A DNA stretch of 64,000 nucleotides from Coptis chinensis. Its lineage: Eukaryota > Streptophyta > Magnoliopsida > Ranunculales > Ranunculaceae. Under the pieces are notes generated by a model, which did not search any database, was not told the DNA's origin, and saw nothing but the letters and a program-made list of their open reading frames with translations. This document shows positions 1 through 12,225 of this stretch, piece after piece; the stretch's first letter is position 1, and the number at the start of each line of letters is the position of its first letter. The stretch covers positions 37,658,501 through 37,722,500 of the forward strand of contig CM027377.1 of the NCBI GenBank assembly GCA_015680905.1, written 5' to 3'. The position numbers were made by a program, and so were the translations under genes.

Positions 1-2507
1 CACTCCGTTTGAAATTGTGAACATTGATGGGCAATACATTGTTACATTAAATTTTGGTGATATAACATAGTAGTTTTCTCAAATCTATTGGAGGGAGCGA
101 AGCCTTATTAAAGGTATTTGTTTTTGTTTTACACTCAACCCCTCTGCTTCTAGCTGAATATGGGCAAAGATATTTCCCTTGTGATGATGTTTACCAAATT
201 TATATATAGGAAAATGATACTTTTGTAGAACTCCAAACAATTATTCTACAAGTAAATATTATTTAACAAAGTTATACACAATATAATGGACAAAAAAGAA
301 GAAGAATACAATTAGTGTTGGTTTAATTTATACTTGATAGTTGATACAGTACAAAACATAATAATGAGCTAACCTAAAAGTATATATATCGACTTTTGAA
401 ATCTGGATACTTATCGGGATATATCCCCCTATATTGAGATATTTTATATTGGCCCATTTGTAAATATCACGATATATTAAGAAATATAGACAAATATCTA
501 TTGAGTGTGGATTTTTTTTTCTCGGAAATAATGAAGTATGGATTGTGCCATTTCGTCATTCATCAATAACTCTATATAAAAAAACTCGTCGATTACTTTG
601 GATTGTGGATATTTTTTGATATACATTATATACGTCATTATTATTTTTTTAAATATAATAAAGAATCGTCAATTGAATTGATATTGTCAACCAAGAACGA
701 TGAATATTGGGGATCGATATATCTCTAATCATAGTACAAAATATTGCGATATATCGTAATATTTGTCGATATCTATTGAGATTTTGGATAAAGATAAATA
801 AATATTACAATATGTTCAGAAAATATATACGACTGCAAATATCGGTGATATTTCAATGATATTTATGATATTTGGTGATATTTTGTGTATATAACAATTT
901 TATTTAATATTTGTCATTATATTTCAAATAAATATAAATAATGTATCATGATATATCAAGAAATATCCGCAATATCTATTATATTTGTCGATATTTTGGA
1001 TATATCCATGATATTTGCATGTGAAACAATATCAAATATCCCCAAAAAGGGAGATATATCCACGATACATATTGAGAATTTGAGTATCGTTAAATACCCA
1101 TATCCTGATATTTTGTACTATGTCCCTCATAGGCTCATACTATAAACTTATCGTGATCTGTGTGGACATATTGATAATAGTTACAGTTGATACTATCAAA
1201 TGCATACCGTGGATATATATTAATATTGATTGCTGAATCCTCCTCTATCGTGATATACCAGGATACTATGGTATAGCACTAATACATGTTTTGTAGTCAA
1301 CTCAATTCCATGCCTTCCTGATTATCCTTTTATTCGATCTCCCTGAATATTACCATACCTGATAGTCTGATACACCTTTAAAATCCTATTGAGCTATATT
1401 AGTCTACTTGTTTAGGTTATTTATTTTTCAGTATAAACACTGTCCTATACTCCCATGCATGTTGTTACTATTTACCAAGTGTTGTATTGCAAATTTGTAA
1501 ATAACCGATGTGTGTGTTACTGTAATGGGGTGGACCTAATCTTTGCTTTGGTCTAGTATTGGTAAGTGATTATCCCGCTTAATCAATGACCATAAGTCCA
1601 TAAACTGCATGTATCTTCTAGCTGTAAAATTCTAACTATTCCTGATTTGCAAATTGTAACACATTTGTTAATCTTTTAAGTCACGCTGAGAAATCAAGGC
1701 ATGAGCGATCATTGTACTTAATCAATTCATACTCGAAATTTGCTCTGCACATCCAGTTATGTTGATTGTTATTAGCAAGTCCTTAATGAGTCATGAGATC
1801 TAGAATTTATTATGTCTTAAATTGCTTTTATAATGACCGAAAGCTTTTCGTGTTCATATTACTATTTTCTCACCTTGAAATAATTGGTTAAACCTTTTAT
1901 AACCCCAAAGAAATTCACAGCCGTTGGGTCTGGTTGCTTAACATGCAACGCCTGCAAGGGACTACTTAGGGAAGGCGGTGCAAAATAACTCAAATGTTTT
2001 ATGTCGATATGAGTAGTTGCATGTTAGATGGTAAGACGTGGCAGACACTCATTGCTCACTTGGGGCGAAAAAGTGTGTAAAGTCGCAAGTTGGAAAATTA
2101 GTAACCAATTTCTGGAGTAGCAGATCAGGACAACCAAATATGCTTCTTAACTGCCATAACAACTATAATAATCAACTTTCAAATACCAATATAACAGTTA
2201 GCCCTCTAAAGTGTATAGCAGCAACTGATGATCAAATGCTAGCTGTGTTTCTTCCTCTTCTGCTTCATTTAGTATTCCAGATATTCTCAATGATGGCTAT
2301 CACATCCAAAAATGAAAAATTTGATATTGGAAACAAATCAATAACATCTTTATTTTCCGATTCATCTTTCATTTATCTGATTCATATATTAATAATGTAC
2401 AGTAACTTACAGTTTTCAATTCAATAAATCTGTTCTTCCACATATTTGTGTTAGCAGACTGAACTGACTGACCCCCATTGACAAATTCTGCTGTTTTTTT
2501 TTTCCAG
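1..2507. other. AT-rich region upstream of the IDM1-like gene
   Basis: No convincing gene is seen in this stretch. Bases 2-70 hold a short open stretch ending in TAG on + (reading ...FEIVNIDGQYIVTLNFGDIT); it could be the last exon of a gene lying to the left, but it is too short to name. From about 380 to 1290 the DNA is dominated by variants of GATATATCG. The longer open frames near 948 and 2038 lack family resemblance, and the one at 2038 has no ATG start. A polypyrimidine tract followed by CAG at 2505-2507 looks like a 3' splice site, so the IDM1-like gene may have an upstream non-coding or coding exon here that I could not identify. Confidence 0.5.
730..1122. mobile_element. ATATCG-rich MITE with 15-bp terminal inverted repeats
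   Basis: The stretch is bounded by CATAGTACAAAATAT at 730-744 and its exact reverse complement at 1108-1122, giving 393 bp. The interior is packed with degenerate GATATATCG and ATATTTGTCGATATC motifs and codes for nothing. I could not find a convincing target-site duplication, so the true ends may lie a few bases further out. Similar sequences occur at about 400-720, 56299-56530 and 58500-58882, so this looks like one member of a dispersed non-autonomous family. Superfamily cannot be assigned from what is visible. Confidence 0.55.
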
Positions 2508-2512
2508 TCAAG

Positions 2513-5500
2513 ATGGTTATCTCTGGAATGAGGACTGGGAAGAACAAAAGCAATGGAGTGATCTCAGTTGGTTCGAGTTCAGGTACATCCAATTCGCTCC
2601 CTACTCAAAGTAGGCATCACTCTCAGTTGGACCGGAATAATTTTGTCACAATGAGGTCCGGTCGAGAAATAATAAGACAAGTTGGAGCAGATACAGTGTT
2701 ACGTAATGGGGAAAACGGTAGCTTGAGTAGGAAGAGGCACTGGCAACAGAAACCAAGTATTTTTTTGAATAATAGGCCAAGGAAAATTCCCAAAATAGCA
2801 ATCAAGGGAAGACGCAGGGACACACTGTCTAGTCGTAGCTATAGAGAAGACGAAGAAGAAGTCTCTGAAGCTTTCTCTGGAAAAAGATCAATTCTATTTT
2901 GGCTGATAGATTCTGGGATGGTTCCTCTGGATGCTCGAGTTTGCTATGCAAATATGTCCTGCACAGCAACGCTAATGGAGGGTAAAGTCACAAAAGATGG
3001 CCTTCTGTGCAAATGTTGTAACAGTGTTGTAACAGTGTCGGAATTTGAGGCTCATGCAGGAAGCAAGCTCAACGACCCATATCGGAATATATTCCTTGAG
3101 ACTGGTATCAACCTACTGAATTGTCAAATTGGTGCATGGAACCGACAGGATGAATCTGCCCGCTGTAGCTACCGCATCATTGAAAGCCATGAAAATGACT
3201 CCGATGAGAATGATGATACCTGTGGTACATGTGGGGATGGAGGTGAGCTTATTTGTTGCGATGGCTGTCCCTCCACCTATCACCAGAGCTGTATGGATAT
3301 TGAGGTAAAACAAATCTTCCTTGCAAAATTTATTCTTATCTTGTCTCCGTGTCCAAGCTTCATTACATCCTCCGCTTCGCAAATTTTTTGATGAACTGTA
3401 ATGGACAGGTGCTTCCTCAAGGTGATTGGATCTGCCCAAATTGCTTGTGCAAATTCTGTCGAAGATTCAAGTATGAGCCAGCAGGTCCACTAAATACATG
3501 TCTGCAGTGCGAAAGAAAATGTCAGCATCCAATTATTTGGTCTTGATCATAAGGATTTATTTCAGTTTGATGTACTTTCCTAATACGCTACTATGAATAT
3601 AACATACTGACTCTTTCTATATTTTTCTACTGTAGTTCATCAGTTCTGTAACAGAGAATTCAATGTCAGAACTATTGGTCCTAAAGGTTATTCCTTTTGC
3701 GGGTGGAATTGCACTAGAGTAAGGAGTATATCATGATTGATTCTTTTCTTTTCAGAGATTTCAGTTCATTTTTGTTTCTTTTGTCCTCCCAATGCTCAAG
3801 AAACATTACTGCATCTCTGGGAATCTGAAATAATATCTGGAAGTTACTAGGTTACTCATAACTCATCTGACAAATATCTTTTTTTTCTTCTCCCAGCTCT
3901 TCAAAGAATTGAAGAATCTAATTGGACTCAACCGTGCGCTTGGAGGTGGATATTCATGGTCTCTTAATCAACGTTTGGATCAAAATCCCAATGAAACCAT
4001 ATACAGACAAACAAAAAGAGTAACTTGTAATTCTAAGCTTGCGGCCGCGCTGAAAGTAATGGAAGAATGCTTTGATCCTATAACTGATCCACGAAGTGGG
4101 GTCGACATGATCCAAAGTGTTGTTTTTAACATTGGGTAAGATTTTGATACCATATTTTTCCACTCAACGCCTTAAAAAGTTTGTTTGAATTTTCTTCCTA
4201 CACTAATCCACAGAAGCTTTGCACTATGCCTAGTGTCAATAGTCTAATGTACAAACTAGTCGCTGATCCTGCAATTGGTCTTCAAACAACCTATTTCATA
4301 CTTCATGATGCACAATTTTCAATATAAGTTAATGTGTCTATAGAACCCCTTTACCTATTAATTTCGCATTTCCTTCTTTGATATGTTCATTCGGCGTTTA
4401 ACAAATCTGTGTTAATGGTCCAGATATAGAACCAGTCACTTGGAGTGTGTTGAATTGATGGAAGGGATGACAAGTCTAGCACATTTCTCTATAATATAAA
4501 AAAAATTGTTATAATTTATTTTGTATTAATTATTAACAAAATATACTTTCAGACTTTTATTTCATCAGTCAAAACCACCCTTTAAGTTATATCTTATAAA
4601 CTTAATGGTACTATATACTATATCTTGATTTCTTTTGCAGGTCAAACTTGAATCGTCTGAACTATACTGGATTCTACACTGCTATTCTTGAAAGACGTGA
4701 TGAAATCATCGCTGTTGCATCCATCAGGTATTGTTTTGTGCGTCTTCACGACTGTACAACTAGTATTGAAAGTTGTGAATCTTAATTAGAATTTCATAGT
4801 TCCAACAGAACCTCAAGAAATGAAAAATGAAACAAAGTGGTGTTGAATCATTCTAGTACCTTTAAGTTCTCCAGCATTTGATTTGCCTTTGCAAACGTTG
4901 AAAATAAAGTTTACATAATTGAGGGATATCCAATAAAACTGTTATTTCTTAATTCATTGCTTATGTTTAATAGGATCCATGGTGCCAGACTGGCCGAGAT
5001 GCCTTTTGTAGGCACTCGAAATATCTATAGGCGTCAAGGGATGTGCCGTCTACTTGTCCTAGCAATCGAATCTGTAAGTCGGTAATTATTCCTTAATGGT
5101 TATTGTTTGCAAAGCGATTATTACCCTCATTTCTATCTTTACTTTTGTATATACTACTTCTCGTTATTAATTGACATACCATTTATTTCAGACGCTTCAC
5201 TTCCTTGGGGTGGAAAAGCTCATTATACCATCTATCGAAGAACGTGTTGATAAGTGGATTAATGGTTATGGTTTCCAGCCTATTGAGGAAGCACTGAGAC
5301 AAGAAATGAGATCCATGAACTTGTTAACGTTCCCTGAAACAATCATGCTGCAGAAAAATCTAATGCCTCGATGCCAAGAAGAAATTAGAAAAGCAAATGC
5401 AGGTAACGAAAGAATTGATATATATATATATATATATATATATAATGTACTCTTAAAATTCACCTAAATCAATTTTTAAACTTGAAAATCATGTTTGTGT

Positions 5501-5579
5501 AGATTTGGGCCATAAACCTGCTCCCTTTGATCTGAATCTCCTACCTCCAGATAGTACTCAAGAGGATGATATGGCATAG
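2513..5579 (+). CDS. IDM1-like PHD finger and GNAT acetyltransferase protein
   Basis: Eight exons join in one open frame of 566 residues: 2513-3304, 3409-3520, 3636-3718, 3897-4135, 4641-4727, 4974-5073, 5192-5402 and 5503-5579, all with GT-AG introns. Domains in order: a basic N-terminus; a TPL-binding-type region (about 125-210, with [13 protein letters not shown] and EFEAHAG); an acidic linker; a C4HC3 PHD finger starting at Cys237 ([19 protein letters not shown]) that crosses the first intron; a second Cys/His cluster (CLQCERKFHQFC) built across intron 2; and a C-terminal GNAT fold ([19 protein letters not shown], then [15 protein letters not shown]). The family (INCREASED DNA METHYLATION 1 / ROS4) binds chromatin through the PHD finger and acetylates histone H3 to oppose DNA methylation; that role is inferred. 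At 566 residues it is shorter than many relatives, so an upstream exon may be missing. A decayed inverted copy lies at 6.8-7.9 kb. Confidence 0.88.
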
Positions 5580-6799
5580 GTGAAAGACTCGCCCAAGATT
5601 TTGATGCGGATCTTGTGTCTCATACTAAAATGTTCATTCGTGTATCACATAACTCACCCTTCATGCACAGATGCACTCTCTAATATGGTACACTTGGATG
5701 TGAACCCATAGTAACATAACATTGATTATACCTATTCGCTCTTTTTCTTCTGTGTTTGTACTCATTCTTTAACTCATGGATTTAATTCATTTTGGTATTT
5801 AACCTTTAAAACACATAAGCATGGGCGTTCAGCCCCACTATAGTTCTAATGTACTGATCTGGTATATGGCTTAGGTTGCACTCAGAATGAAATGCTTTAA
5901 AATTACACAATCTAAATTTTTTGTTTAGCACTGTAAAATCTATATAAGTTAACTGTCAAAAAACAAAATCATATAAACAGGTTTCATAAATTCTTTTTCA
6001 TGTGTACGCGTCCACGATTCCACATTTCCACCCCAGTGATTAGTTGTTTTAGAAGAGTTTTAGAGTTTAAGGAACTTTTTCAAAGTTTCCGATGTAAATT
6101 TTTTTGGCTAGCAAGATACCTCTTTTTATAAATAAGGTAAAGGAGAATATGTGATAATGAGGTTATTTTAGTTATGAGTTTATGAATAAGATATTGCTTG
6201 TTTTCTTTGTGTGAGAGTATAAAGCCTAGCTCTTGCATTGAAATTGTGTGTTTTAACTGATTGAAGCTTCACCAATCAAAACAAATCACTTTTTTCAAGC
6301 CTAAATTCCAAATTCTCAGAAACGTTTCTGCTTAAGTGGGCAAATGGGAAGTGTTTCTAGTGGGTGACAAATCGAATACAAGGGACCAAAGCTCAGTTCC
6401 ACTGTAAATCTATCAAATATAACAAATCTCAAGATGATAAACATAAAGATAAATGTAACATCAAGAAATCATAAGAAAACACAACTAAGCTTGATCTATG
6501 AGCAAATGGGTACGCATGGAGATTGGATATAAAGGGAGAGAATCTTTACCTTTACTGTTGCAGTAGGCATCTCAATTAATAACCTCACTCGCCTATTAGC
6601 ATCTAAGAATTACCCAGACTTTTACAGTTGTGGCCAAAAGTTCCATTGGGAGCTTAATAGCAAGCTTCTGTGTCTGCATTCTGACAGGTATTACCACTAG
6701 TTTGGTTGATAGCATGCCACCACTCACACAGACTTCTGCTGTGCTTTTAACTGTGTCACTTCTGGATTTATTAGCAAGGCCTCTCAATGGTTAAAGAGG
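5580..6799. other. 3' flank of the IDM1-like gene
   Basis: This holds the presumed 3' UTR and non-coding DNA. A short open frame on the minus strand at 6596-6787 has no recognisable motif. No repeat or element boundary was found. Confidence 0.4.
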
Positions 6800-7895
6800 T
6801 AAATTCAAGAGGTCAGCTGATATGTATCGTTGAGCTTGCCTCCTGCATGAATTTCAAAATTTTCACTGCAAACTTGTATTTAGCGGGCCAGCTGGTTCAT
6901 ATTTAGATCTTCTACAGAATCTGCACATGCAATTTGGGTGGATCCAACACCTTGAGGAAGAACCTGTAAAGGATAGTTTATCAAAAAATCACAAAGCAGA
7001 GGATGTCAAGAAGCTCTTGGATGGAGAAAATATAAGAATAGATTTTGTGTGGGGATGATTTTTGTTTTACCTCGACATCCATACCGCTCTGGTAATAGGT
7101 CGAGGGACAGCCATGGCAACAGAGAAGCTCATTGACATCCTCACATGTACCACAGATATCATTATTGTCATCAGAATCAATTTCATGGCTTTCAATGATG
7201 CAGTAGCTACAAAGGGAAGATTTATCTTGTAGGTTCCATGCACCAATTTGACAATTCAGTGGACTGATACCAGTTTCAAGGAAAATGTTCTGATAAGCAT
7301 CGTTCAGCTTTCTTCCTGCATGATCCTCAAATTACTGTGACCACTCTCTTACAACATTTGCACAGAAGGCCATCCTTTGTGATTTTTCCCTCCATTAACA
7401 TGGCTGTGCAGGCAATATTTGCATAGCAAACTCGAGCATCCAGACGAACCATTCCCGAATCTATCAGCCAAAACAGAATTATTATTATTATAATTTTTTT
7501 TTCCAGAGAATATTCATAGACTTCTTGTCCTTCGTCTACTCAAGAGCTATGACAAGACAATGTACTCGTGTTGTCCCTCGTTCGCTCTGTTTTGAAATTT
7601 TCCCTGGCTTATAATCCGATCAAAGATTTGTTTGTATTACGAGTGAATTGTGTCTTCCTTGTTCGCTCATTTTGGGATTTTCCTACTCGGGCTACCATTT
7701 TCTTCATCATGTAACACTGTATCCGCTCCAACATGTCTTATTATTTCCCAACCGGGCCTCATTGTGACAATATTATTCCCATCCAACTGAGTGTGATGCG
7801 TACTTTGAGCAGGGATTCAACTGGGGGTACCTGAACTCGAACCAGCTGAGCTCACTCCATTACCCTTGTTCTTCACAGTCCTCAGGGTTCACCAT
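6800..7895 (-). pseudogene. Inverted, decayed partial copy of the IDM1-like gene
   Basis: Read on the minus strand this matches the first two exons of the gene at 2513-5579. The copy of exon 1 runs from 7895 (an ATG in the same tcaagATGGT context) down to 7071, where the donor GTAAAAC is kept. The copy of exon 2 follows at 6973-6865. Below it, about 6860-6803, a piece of exon 1 (the HAGSKLND region) appears again, so the copy is also rearranged. It carries stops and frameshifts, an AT-rich insertion near 7480-7510, and loss of PHD ligands (the equivalent of QSCMDIE reads QSGMDVE). Exons for the acetyltransferase part were not found. It cannot make a working protein. With the parent gene it forms a widely spaced inverted repeat. 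Confidence 0.85.
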
Positions 7896-8345
7896 CTTGA
7901 TTAAGAAACATAACAGGATTCATCAATGGAGTCACTGTGTTCAGGCTGTCAACACAAATAAGTTAGAGAACATGTTGATCAAATTAAAAAACCACAAGTA
8001 ACATGTCATTATTGATTTATAAAACAGACAGATGAAGTTATAAATCTGAAAATAAAAAATGTTAGTGAATTATTTCCATTATGAAATTTTTCTTTTTTGG
8101 ATGTGATACCTAGAGAAATCTGGAACACTAAACAAATCAAAAAAGAAAGAAACACAGATAGCATTTGATCACTTGCCCGAGTTATCTTCAGCCATACACT
8201 TTAGTAACTGTTATACTGGTAGTTTGCTACTGAAAAGTCGATTAGTATAGTTATGACAGTTAGGATCCATATATGTCTGTCCTGATCTGCAACATCTGAA
8301 GTTGTGTACTACTTTTCCCACTTACCACTTTACACAATTCTTCAT

Positions 8346-8465
8346 ATGAATAGTGATTGTTCAGGTTGAGGTATGAATAGTGATTGTTCGAGGTATGAAC
8401 AGTGATTGTTTATGTTGATGTATGAACAGTGATTGTTCATAGTTTATGTTGAGGTGATTGTTCAT
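8346..8465. repeat. Short tandem repeat of GTATGAACAGTGATTGTTC units
   Basis: About five degenerate copies of a unit near 30 bp containing TATGAACAGTGATTGTTCA lie in a row. The hAT element at 8478 sits immediately beyond, and the flank past it (9252-9270) carries a related motif in reverse. No function is proposed. Confidence 0.6.
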
Positions 8466-8477
8466 ACCCTAAATAGG

Positions 8478-9243
8478 TAGGGATGCCCATCTTGCCCGAA
8501 ACCCGAAACCAGCCCAAAACCCGAACAAAATACCCGCACCGAACTCTGTCCGAACCCTACAAAACCCGAACCTGAACCGAAATACATAGAGTAGGGTTTG
8601 GTTACACTCTCTAAACCCGGCCCGACCCGATAATTTAGCCTTAAACCCATAAAAAAGGCTAAAAAACCCGAAATTGAACCCCAAATCCGGTTTCAATTGC
8701 ATACTACTAATCTCATATAAAAGAATGAGTTAGATAAATATTTAGATTATGATCTCATTTATATTTACAATTATGAGTTATTTAATATATTGGATTATGA
8801 AAAAAATTATGTCGGAATTTCCAATTTTTTCAGTAATTGCACGTGATCATGTGTCTATAGTTCATTCCGAATCTATCTATTTTTAAATCATATCAAATAA
8901 TTATGTCTGAGTATAGGTGATAATTACTTCTAAATTCATTAGAAGTTTTATTTTGTTTGAAGGATTTGTGGATAGCCAAAGAAGGAATAAAATGTATATA
9001 TATATTTCAAATAAAGTTTTTTATTGTCTTCTTTCGTCATTTATACCGGGCTTTATCCTATCCGAAATCCGAACCTGAGTCCGATGGGTACCCGAAATAT
9101 AAGGTTAGGGTAGGGTTTGGTCACACTTCTCAACAAAATATCCGACCCGCTGAAAACCGGTCCGGATTCGAATAACCCGATACCCGTTCAAAACCCAAAA
9201 AATCGGATTCGGGCCGGATCGGGTACCCGTTTAGACATCCCTA
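8478..9243. mobile_element. Non-autonomous hAT element with 8-bp target duplication
   Basis: The element starts TAGGGATGCCCATC and ends GACATCCCTA, giving inverted ends TAGGGATG(C/T)C. It is flanked on both sides by the exact 8-bp duplication TAAATAGG (8470-8477 and 9244-9251), the size made by hAT transposases. Both subterminal regions are full of degenerate CCCGAAACCCGAAC motifs (GGGTTCGGGTTTCGG on the other strand), a known habit of plant hAT ends and probably transposase binding sites. No transposase is encoded; the open frames over the ends are by-products of the GGGTTC repeats. Length 766 bp. Confidence 0.88.
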
Positions 9244-9539
9244 TAAATAGGTATGAACAATCATTATTCATACTATATATACCGGGTCGTTTCGGTTGGG
9301 CCTGACTATTTATTATTTCGCGTCAGGAGTATACTTGACCTTTCATCTACTCGAGCCGTTTTTAATTTCGTGTCAAGGGTATACTTACCTTTCATCTACC
9401 CGATCCTTGTGAGTGATTAAAAAAAATAGTTGGTTCAGAAAGTTACTTTTTCCCCCAATCTATCATGGAGAGTCACTCCCTGTTAAAAATGCCAGACATC
9501 ACTTGAATAGATGACAGTGGCATGAACATTTGTTGCTCC

Positions 9540-9705
9540 TGGTTTTTGGAGGGGTACCATGAAATTTCTTCCCCCCTTCAAGGCAGGTATTAGGTACAAT
9601 ATTGGACTAGTGATTGGATTTTCTTTTGGCAGGATCCATGGTTTGGGGACGAATCTCTTAGGCTGTATGAGCTTAAACGCCGTACCATTAATTAATTTTT
9701 TCATG
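9540..9705 (+). pseudogene. Possible LINE pol relic
   Basis: One plus-strand frame reads FWQDPWFGDESLRLYEL, which resembles the FW-DPW-G---L segment downstream of reverse transcriptase in plant L1-type ORF2 proteins. The LINE at 18.6 kb has the equivalent stretch around RHDPWC. Stops interrupt both sides and no boundaries are visible. It could be chance; the DPW core is short. Confidence 0.3.
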
Positions 9706-11301
9706 ACAAGAACTTAATACGCACGAGACACATCAACTATGAAAAAACCAACTCTGCCTTGGCAATACATTCACTATTTCTTTTGAGAACTTTCTTCAAA
9801 CATCTTCCAGCATGCGTCCATATACGCTCATATACATATTTATAAGTGCTATAGTTGAATTATAATTACAAATACTGAACTAGTCCTCCCCCTTTTCTCT
9901 GACATTGATAGTTTGATACACTGCAATCCTACAAATTTTAGCCTAAAAGGTCTCCCGTAGTCCTACACTCCTATCACCCAGGTTATTCAAATAAAGCTGG
10001 CTATATACTTGAGCAGATGCTAGAAAGAAACTCCTTTGCATTGACGATCTAGACTCGGTACTTGAATCTTCACTAAGTAAAAGCTACTGATCATCATTTC
10101 ACATTTTCAACATATTAAAATTTGTAGTTTGATCCCATGTACACCACTAACTGGCATTTAGTTCAGGGTCACAGGGAGTGTCGTCATAAGCTCCGAACTT
10201 CGAAAGATTCAGGGCAATGATGATCGAGGCTATGTTCAATACTTGTAACTAATGTAGTACGTAAAAAGGGTCACCTTAAATCTAGTGGGAAGTTCTTATA
10301 GCATTGCATATATATAAAACTAAATTCACACTCAAAAGTGTTGACTTTATTCAAGATATACATATGTGCATGCTCATCTAGCTTGTTGCATATATATATG
10401 AAAATAAAACAAATATAAAGTATATATGTTCCCAGTCCCAGCTAAATTAAAATATAATATATAATATAAGATTGCGTACCTATGAAATGGATATAATGCA
10501 TGTTGAATGCATTACATTCCAACAAAACGAAGTGAAGAGATTTTGGAGACAGATGAAGTACAGAGCTAGTCTCAGTTTAAATAAGAAATGCGTCCTCGTT
10601 AACTCAGAAATATATTTGTCCTCGTTTTCATCATTGACTGAAACATGAGCAACGTGCATCACGTATTCACGTTACAGCGGTACCACGAGAAAAAAGAGAA
10701 AGTGATGCATTGAAATTCGGTTCGGGCCGTATCACGCTCCAAGAATAATCTCAAGGTTAAATTTGGCTCGGTTGAACCAATGTGAGACAGACCTTTCTAA
10801 TAAATTCCAACTTTGGCACAACCAAACAACAATTTGGCTAAAACCTCGAATGTAATGCAACTTACACATGATCTTGCGGAATACAACATTGTACTTGCAC
10901 AGTTGCACGGAAGACACAATTTTTCCCATGCATGTTAAGTTTGAACATTTTAAAATGTGAGAGAGCAGAGACAATACAACATTTTGGACCTTGACTCCAC
11001 AAAGGCACAAATACAACATACATAATCGATTAATCGCAATTTCTTCCTTAACATTTGAAAATTTATGTTAATTGATATGTTCTTCTGCCAGTTCTGTTGC
11101 CCGTTTCTTCAATGCTTCAATGATAGAGTAAATGTTTCATTTAAAGATTGGCGACTTTTGGGTAAATTTTCGAATCGGACGTTGACTTTAAGATTAGGAC
11201 ACAGTAGCCCGTTGAATATGGCAGAGAAAATTTATTCCACTTTTGGACGTAGTCTCCACTTGAAATACTCCTAATACCCTTCCACAATATTTATATATGA
11301 A
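9706..11301. other. Intergenic DNA without recognised features
   Basis: No gene, RNA gene or element boundary was recognised. A 95-codon frame on minus at 10732-11019 has no family resemblance, and its cysteine-rich composition looks like chance. Confidence 0.4.
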
Positions 11302-11650
11302 AACATTGTATCTCATATGTACGACATTATATAGTAAGACATTGTATCTCACTTGTACGATATTATGTAGTGCTGTTATTTGTATTTTGATAACCTGAAA
11401 ATACACGTTTAACTGAACTAAATATGATCATAATAAGACATTGTATCTCACATTTACGACATTATATGGTGTTGTTAAGACAGTGTATCTCACTTGTACG
11501 ACATTATGTGGTGTTGTTAAAGAAAATAATAAATAACATGAAACTAAATATATATGATCATAGTAAGACATTATATCTCATTTGTACGACATTATGTGGT
11601 GTTGTTAAGACATTATATATCACTTGTACCACATTATGTGGTGCTGTTAA
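11302..11650. repeat. Degenerate tandem repeat (GACATTGTATCTCACTTGTAC)
   Basis: Six or more imperfect copies of a module of roughly 40-50 bp recur between 11302 and 11650, each containing GACATT(G/A)TATCTCA-TTGTACGACATTATGTGGTG, partly separated by TGATCATAGTAA spacers. The repeat gives rise to open frames on both strands that are not genes. Confidence 0.65.
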
Positions 11651-12225
11651 AGAAAAGAAGAAGAAAAAATGAAACAAACCGTTAGCTTTTTTAATCTTCA
11701 TTACCGTTGAAGAAATTTATTCTGAAAGAGTGTTTCTACAACAACTAGAGACCTTGATTTTCAGTACTTCTTTGACCACACACACACTGCCTGATGAGTG
11801 CCACGTCAGTGTGTTCACAAATTCGGTTCAAAAGATTTGGTTGCTATAGAATTTTGGATTCTGAAAACAAATATAGAAACAACATAACAAGAAATTAATA
11901 AAAGTACATTTGCTTTTTGGTGGGGGCTATGTCTATAGTTGGAATAAAATTTATCTTCACTAAACTGTTCTAATCTTAAAGTCAACGTCCCATTTTGGCA
12001 TTTACGGTTAGATTTTCAGAATTAAAGATTACAAATATTGAAACCACGTACATAAATACATTTCCCTTTATTTATTTAGTTGCTTTGACATGCAGAATCT
12101 TCTCTTCTGAATTACAGGTTACAGCAACTCTACTGCTCACAGTGAAAGAAACTGCTACATTATTCACTTCGTTACTAATTACTACAAAGACATGATTAAA
12201 CAATTATACAAATAGCAATCTTAAA
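11651..12225. other. Intergenic / 3' side of the CCCH gene
   Basis: No coding content is recognised. It should contain the 3' UTR of the CCCH gene, which ends at 12226 on the minus strand. No clear poly(A) signal could be singled out. Confidence 0.35.

Noticed and set aside
2..70. Possible last exon ending at the TAG near 70
   Set aside because: Only 22 codons are visible and there is no recognisable domain; noted in the flank entry but not called a gene.
948..1145. 65-codon open frame on +
   Set aside because: It lies within the ATATCG repeat belt; its Ile/Ser/Tyr-rich peptide follows from the repeat.
2038..2427. 129-codon open frame on + upstream of the IDM1-like gene
   Set aside because: It starts with GTG, has no family motif and ends in unrelated AT-rich DNA.
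8462..8702. Gly/Phe-rich open frames on minus
   Set aside because: Translations of the GGGTTCGGG subterminal repeats of the hAT element.
10732..11019. 95-codon open frame on minus
   Set aside because: No motif or homologue recalled; composition is consistent with chance.
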